64,000 bases of DNA from Pseudoduganella violaceinigra DSM 15887. Lineage in GTDB: Bacteria > Pseudomonadota > Gammaproteobacteria > Burkholderiales > Burkholderiaceae_D. A program made the position numbers and the translations under genes. Below, one piece after another: positions 60,206-64,000 of this stretch. The DNA is taken from NCBI RefSeq assembly GCF_000425385.1, contig NZ_KE384361.1, forward strand, positions 126,811-190,810, read 5' to 3'. The notes beneath the pieces were generated by a model. That model saw only the letters and a list, made by a program, of their open reading frames with translations, had not been told where the DNA came from and ran no database searches. How positions within the stretch are numbered: position 1 is the stretch's first letter; each line of letters starts with the position of its first letter.

Positions 60206-63200
60206 ATGAACCAGATTTTCAGAGTCGTGTGGAATGCTTGCCTGGGCGTCTGGCAAGTGCGTTCGGAACTGGGTGGCTCGCAAGGCAAGGCCAAGCGTAC
60301 CCGTGCCGCGCGGCGCGCGATGGCTGTGGTGAGCGCAACACTCGCGAGTGCGGCGGCCTATTCAGCCGACTTGCCGACCGGCGGCGTGGTTGTCGCCGGC
60401 CAGGGTAATATCGCCCAGCAAGGCGGCACGATGACGATCAACCAGGGCGGCGCCAGGATGGCGATCAACTGGAATTCGTTCTCCATCGGTAAAGGAAATA
60501 GCGTCAACTTCGTACAGCCCTCTTCCAGCGCTGTCGCCTTGAACCGCGTGACCGGTACCGATGTATCGCAGATCCAGGGTGCGCTCAAGGCGAATGGCCA
60601 GGTGTTCCTGCTGAATCCGAACGGCGTGCTGTTTTCGCCTACCGCGCAAGTCAATGTCGGCGGCCTGCTCGCCTCGACCCTTAACATGAGCAACCAGGAC
60701 TTCATGTCCGGTAACTACAAACTGGAAGGCGCCAGCGCGAATGCGGTGATCAACCAGGGCAATATCAAGGCAGCCAATGGCGGCACCGTGGCGCTGGTCG
60801 CGGCACGTGTGAGCAATGTTGGCGACATTTCCGCCGAACGTGGCAATGTCCTGATTGGCGCCGGCAGCGAAGTCATGCTGGACCTGGGCGGGCCTATCAA
60901 GCTGCAGATCCAGAAAGGCGCCATCGATGCGCTGATCGAGAATGGCGGCGCAGTGCGCGCCGATGGCGGTACTGTGCTGATGACGGCGAAAGCCGCCGGC
61001 GACCTGGTGAGCACCGTGATCAACAACACCGGCCTGGTTCAGGCCCGCACGATGGCATCCGGCGAACAAGGCCAGATTCTGCTGCTGGGCGATATGGAAC
61101 ATGGACGCATTGATATTGCGGGCCGCCTCGATGCCAGCGCTCCACAAGGCGGTAACGGCGGCTTTATCGAAACTTCGGCTTCCGACGTGGCGACTTCCCG
61201 CGCCGTGCAGATGGACGCCAGCGCGGCACACGGCCAAGGTGGTCATTGGCTGATCGACCCCTACAACTATACGATCGATGCCAGCGCTGCGAGCAATATC
61301 GTCAGTGCACTGAACCTGGGAACCAGCGTCACCGTCACCACCCAATCCAGCAACTCCAGCTACGGCGCCACGGGCAGCGGCAGCGGCGATATCACCGTCG
61401 CCAGCGCCATCACCAAAAGCAGCGGCGGCGATGCCACGCTGACTCTGCGCGCGGACCGCAATATCGCGGTCAACGCCGACATCACTTCCACGGTCGGCAA
61501 ACTCGGCGTGACCCTGAGCGCGGCCAATGCGGCCGGCGCCACCGTGGGCGGTATCGACATCAACGCCAACCTGAACTCCAACGGCGGCAATATCATGATC
61601 GGCGGCGCCAACGGCACCGCGGTCAATGGCATCGGCTACGCCCTGAACTCGAGCAATACCACCGCCGGCGTAGTTGTGGAACGCGCCAAATCGATTCTCT
61701 CGCAAGGCGGGAACATTATCATCAACGGAAAATCGCTGGTCGGCTCGAACAACGGCAGCTATTCCGCGAACACTGGCGGCATCTACATCATGTCCAACGC
61801 CACCATCCAGTCCGGCACCGGCAACCTGTTCATCACCGGCGTCAGCACCGGCGGGATCAAGACCTTCGGCGTCGGTTTCGAAGGCTCCTCGAACACCCTG
61901 ACCACGGTGGGCAGCGCCACCGGTGGCGGCATGCTGCTGAATGCCGTCAACTCCACCTCCGGCGCGACGCAGGCGAACCTGGACCAAGGCGCGATCGGGC
62001 TGGTATCTTACGGTAGCCGCGCGCGCATCGTGTTCCAGGGTCCTTCCGTCGCCAGCTGGCTGGTGTTCGTGAACGGCGCGCCGCAATTGTCGGCTTACAC
62101 CCAGGCGCCGCAATTGTCGGACTGCGCTTCGCCTTATCCTAATTGCGGGACCCTGGTTATTCCGGGCTCGAACAACAGCTACCTGTACGCCAGCTATCAG
62201 GCTGTCAGCATGGCGACCGCTCCGCTGTATGTGATCCAAAGCGGAAACGGCACCAAGACCTACGACGGCAACAGCACCGCCACCGGCTTGAGCTTCTCGT
62301 CGCTGGGCGGTCCAAGCGGCTTCTCTGTTTCGTCGCTGTCGCCATCCGTGGCCTACACCACCAGCAGCAAAAATGCAGGCACCTATGTCACCCTCACCGG
62401 TGATGCCAACAACCCATCCAGCTACGCCAGCGGCGGCACCACCTACGCGGTCGGCTATTTCAACACCGGCAGCTACACGATCACTCCGAAGTCATTGACG
62501 CCAACTGCCGCCAGCAAGGTCTATGACGGCTCCACTTCCGCAGCGGTATCCACCACCGGCGTCGTTGCGGGCGACAGCGTGACCTTGAGCGGCACCGGCT
62601 CGTTTGGCAGCAAGGACGTTGGCAACTACATCGTCAACATCAGCAATATCAGCCTTGGCGGCGCGGATGCCGGCAACTACACCTTGTCCGGCACCTCGGC
62701 CAGCGCTGCGGCCAGCATTACGCAGCGTACGCTGACGGTATCCGCCGCGAAGACCTATAACGGCAATACCAGCATGAGCGGCTACGTCACCTTCGGCAAC
62801 CTGGTAGCCGGCGAAGACCTGAACTACAGCGGCGCGACCGCAAACAGCGCCAATGTGAACGGCGCCAGCTACCTTAGCGCGCTGACGCTGGCGAATGGCA
62901 GCAATGGCCTGGCATCGAACTACGCCCTCCCCGGCCTGACGTCGGCTAATGCCGGTAACAGCGCGTCGGTGAGCGCAAAGGCCCTGACGCTGACGGGCCT
63001 GTCCGTAAGCGACAAGACCTACGACGGCAATACGAACGCTTCGCTCAGCGGCGGCACGCTCAGCGGCCTGGTCGGCTCCGAGACCCTGAGTTTCTCCGGA
63101 CTGACTGGCGTGTTCGCACACAAAAATGCGGGGACGGGGAAATCAGTGACGGTGAGCGGGTTGGCACTGTCTGACGGCAGTGGCTCAGCGTCGAATTACA

Positions 63201-64000
63201 CCATCAGCAATCCCACCGGGCTGACGGCATCGATCACGCCGCGTGCAACGACCGTTTCGGGTGTTACGGCGTCAGGCAAGACTTATGACGGCAACACCAC
63301 GGCGCAACTGGATCTGAGCAACGCCATCTTCTCGAACCTGGTGGCTGGCGAATCGATCAATCTGTCCGCTACCGGCGCATTCGCCACCGCCAATGCAGGA
63401 GCCGGCAAGGCAGTCAATATCTTCAGCAGCTACGGCGGCGTCTACGCAGGCAATTACACGATCACCGACCAGGCCAGCACCACCGCTTCCATCGCCCGTA
63501 AGGCGCTGACCCTGACCGGTCTGTCCGCCAGCGACAAGACCTACGACGGCAGCACCAACGCAAGCCTGAGCGGCGGCACGCTGAGCGGCCTGGTAGGTGC
63601 CGAAAGCCTGAACTTCTCCGGTCACACCGGCGCGTTCGCCGACCGCAATGCCGGCAACGGCAAAACGGTGACCGTGACCGGTCTGACCCTGTCCGATGGC
63701 AGCGGCCTGGCATCAAACTACACTATCAGCAATCCCACCGGCCTTACCGCGTCGATCACTCGCCGCGCCACGACCGTTTCCGGCATTAGCGCTTCGGGCA
63801 AGACCTATGACGGCAACACCACCGCCCAACTGGAGTTGAGTAACGCGGCCTTCTCGAATCTGGTGGCTGGCGAGTCGATCAATTTAAACGCAAGCGGCGC
63901 GTTTGCTGATGCCAATGCCGCCAACGGCAAGGCAGTGAGCATTTCCAGCAGCTATGGCGGCGCCTATGCGGGCAACTACACCATCACCGACCAGGCCAGC
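60206..64000 (+). CDS. Giant TPS-type exoprotein with FHA N-terminal domain and YDG/MBG repeats (partial)
   Basis: At least 1265 residues, open at the right edge. The start (ATG 60206, GAGG upstream) begins an ESPR-type extended signal: 'MNQIFRVVWNACLGVWQVRSE' (shortened here), then a hydrophobic 'AMAVVSATLASAAAYSA'. Residues about 55-300 are the filamentous hemagglutinin N-terminal (TPS) domain ('INWNSFSIGKGNSVNFVQ', 'FLLNPNGVLF', 'INQGNIKAANGGTVAL'), used for export by a two-partner TpsB pore. After about residue 690 come repeated domains with 'KTYDGNT' (YDG/MBG type). Probably a surface adhesin or matrix protein; the TpsB gene is not in the window. Confidence 0.9.
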   Translation, partial: MNQIFRVVWNACLGVWQVRSELGGSQGKAKRTRAARRAMAVVSATLASAAAYSADLPTGGVVVAGQGNIAQQGGTMTINQGGARMAINWNSFSIGKGNSVNFVQPSSSAVALNRVTGTDVSQIQGALKANGQVFLLNPNGVLFSPTAQVNVGGLLASTLNMSNQDFMSGNYKLEGASANAVINQGNIKAANGGTVALVAARVSNVGDISAERGNVLIGAGSEVMLDLGGPIKLQIQKGAIDALIENGGAVRADGGTVLMTAKAAGDLVSTVINNTGLVQARTMASGEQGQILLLGDMEHGRIDIAGRLDASAPQGGNGGFIETSASDVATSRAVQMDASAAHGQGGHWLIDPYNYTIDASAASNIVSALNLGTSVTVTTQSSNSSYGATGSGSGDITVASAITKSSGGDATLTLRADRNIAVNADITSTVGKLGVTLSAANAAGATVGGIDINANLNSNGGNIMIGGANGTAVNGIGYALNSSNTTAGVVVERAKSILSQGGNIIINGKSLVGSNNGSYSANTGGIYIMSNATIQSGTGNLFITGVSTGGIKTFGVGFEGSSNTLTTVGSATGGGMLLNAVNSTSGATQANLDQGAIGLVSYGSRARIVFQGPSVASWLVFVNGAPQLSAYTQAPQLSDCASPYPNCGTLVIPGSNNSYLYASYQAVSMATAPLYVIQSGNGTKTYDGNSTATGLSFSSLGGPSGFSVSSLSPSVAYTTSSKNAGTYVTLTGDANNPSSYASGGTTYAVGYFNTGSYTITPKSLTPTAASKVYDGSTSAAVSTTGVVAGDSVTLSGTGSFGSKDVGNYIVNISNISLGGADAGNYTLSGTSASAAASITQRTLTVSAAKTYNGNTSMSGYVTFGNLVAGEDLNYSGATANSANVNGASYLSALTLANGSNGLASNYALPGLTSANAGNSASVSAKALTLTGLSVSDKTYDGNTNASLSGGTLSGLVGSETLSFSGLTGVFAHKNAGTGKSVTVSGLALSDGSGSASNYTISNPTGLTASITPRATTVSGVTASGKTYDGNTTAQLDLSNAIFSNLVAGESINLSATGAFATANAGAGKAVNIFSSYGGVYAGNYTITDQASTTASIARKALTLTGLSASDKTYDGSTNASLSGGTLSGLVGAESLNFSGHTGAFADRNAGNGKTVTVTGLTLSDGSGLASNYTISNPTGLTASITRRATTVSGISASGKTYDGNTTAQLELSNAAFSNLVAGESINLNASGAFADANAANGKAVSISSSYGGAYAGNYTITDQAS
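62978..64000 (+). repeat. 522-bp (174-residue) tandem repeat in the exoprotein
   Basis: The unit beginning at 62978 (KALTLTGL) recurs at 63500 and is still running at the window edge. Each unit holds two YDG-type domains, the first with 'DKTYDG.TNASLSGGTLSGL', the second with 'SGKTYDGNTTAQL'. The DNA copies are very similar but not identical, with third-base differences throughout. Confidence 0.8.

Noticed and set aside
60362..62239. 625-codon minus-strand frame opposite the exoprotein
   Set aside because: Mirror of the repetitive FHA-type sequence; the plus strand has the ESPR and TPS domain.

Overview
The window looks like a high-GC betaproteobacterial chromosome, most likely of the Oxalobacteraceae (Massilia/Duganella/Janthinobacterium type). 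This is inferred from codon use, a betaproteobacterial tRNA-Phe fragment, the type VI secretion gene order and the protein families present; no rRNA or housekeeping marker is available to confirm it.

Region 1 (1-7.4 kb): the N-terminal part of a secreted thermolysin-type protease runs off the left edge. Beside it is a compact minus-strand operon of five genes: a ferritin-like diiron protein, two coupled genes that look like the two halves of a LodA/GoxA-type cysteine tryptophylquinone (CTQ) oxidase, a radical-SAM/SPASM maturase of the QhpD type, and an FAD monooxygenase of the LodB/QhpG type. This mixes parts from two known CTQ maturation systems and is the best candidate here for an undescribed system.

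Region 2 (7.4-17.8 kb): a decayed, partly AT-richer accessory region. It holds a RES/Xre toxin-antitoxin pair, a secreted Adhesin_E-like protein, a 151-bp MITE-like element with CTAG flanks, a tyrosine-recombinase remnant, a tRNA-Phe 3' fragment with a terminator, and an exported acetamidase/formamidase. A segment is present twice (about 9427-11320 and 14094-17400) and has decayed reciprocally: the first copy keeps the toxin-antitoxin pair, the second keeps a CxxCxGxG zinc-finger membrane protein, a 52-residue ORF and an SH3-NlpC/P60-like protein.

Region 3 (18-28 kb): a secreted subtilase, a leaderless metzincin metalloprotease, an uncharacterised protein, and a coupled operon DUF2169 - ketosynthase-like - DUF4150 PAAR-like effector - beta-propeller protein, typical type VI effector cargo.

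Region 4 (28-59 kb): a FabG4-like reductase and then a complete type VI secretion locus. Rightward: tssJ-K-L-M-tagF. Leftward, from tssA at 55.0 kb: tssA-B-C, two hcp genes, tagJ, tssE-F-G, clpV, vgrG, a DUF6484 protein, a TIGR02270 protein, a small membrane protein, tagH and a PP2C phosphatase. Divergent from tssA: a Ser/Thr kinase fused to a formylglycine-type domain and two lipoproteins. All thirteen core Tss functions are present, plus a phosphorylation switch (kinase, phosphatase, FHA protein, TagF).

Region 5 (58.9-64 kb): a short-chain dehydrogenase, then a giant TPS-type exoprotein (ESPR signal, FHA N-terminal domain, YDG/MBG repeats with a 522-bp tandem period) running off the right edge.
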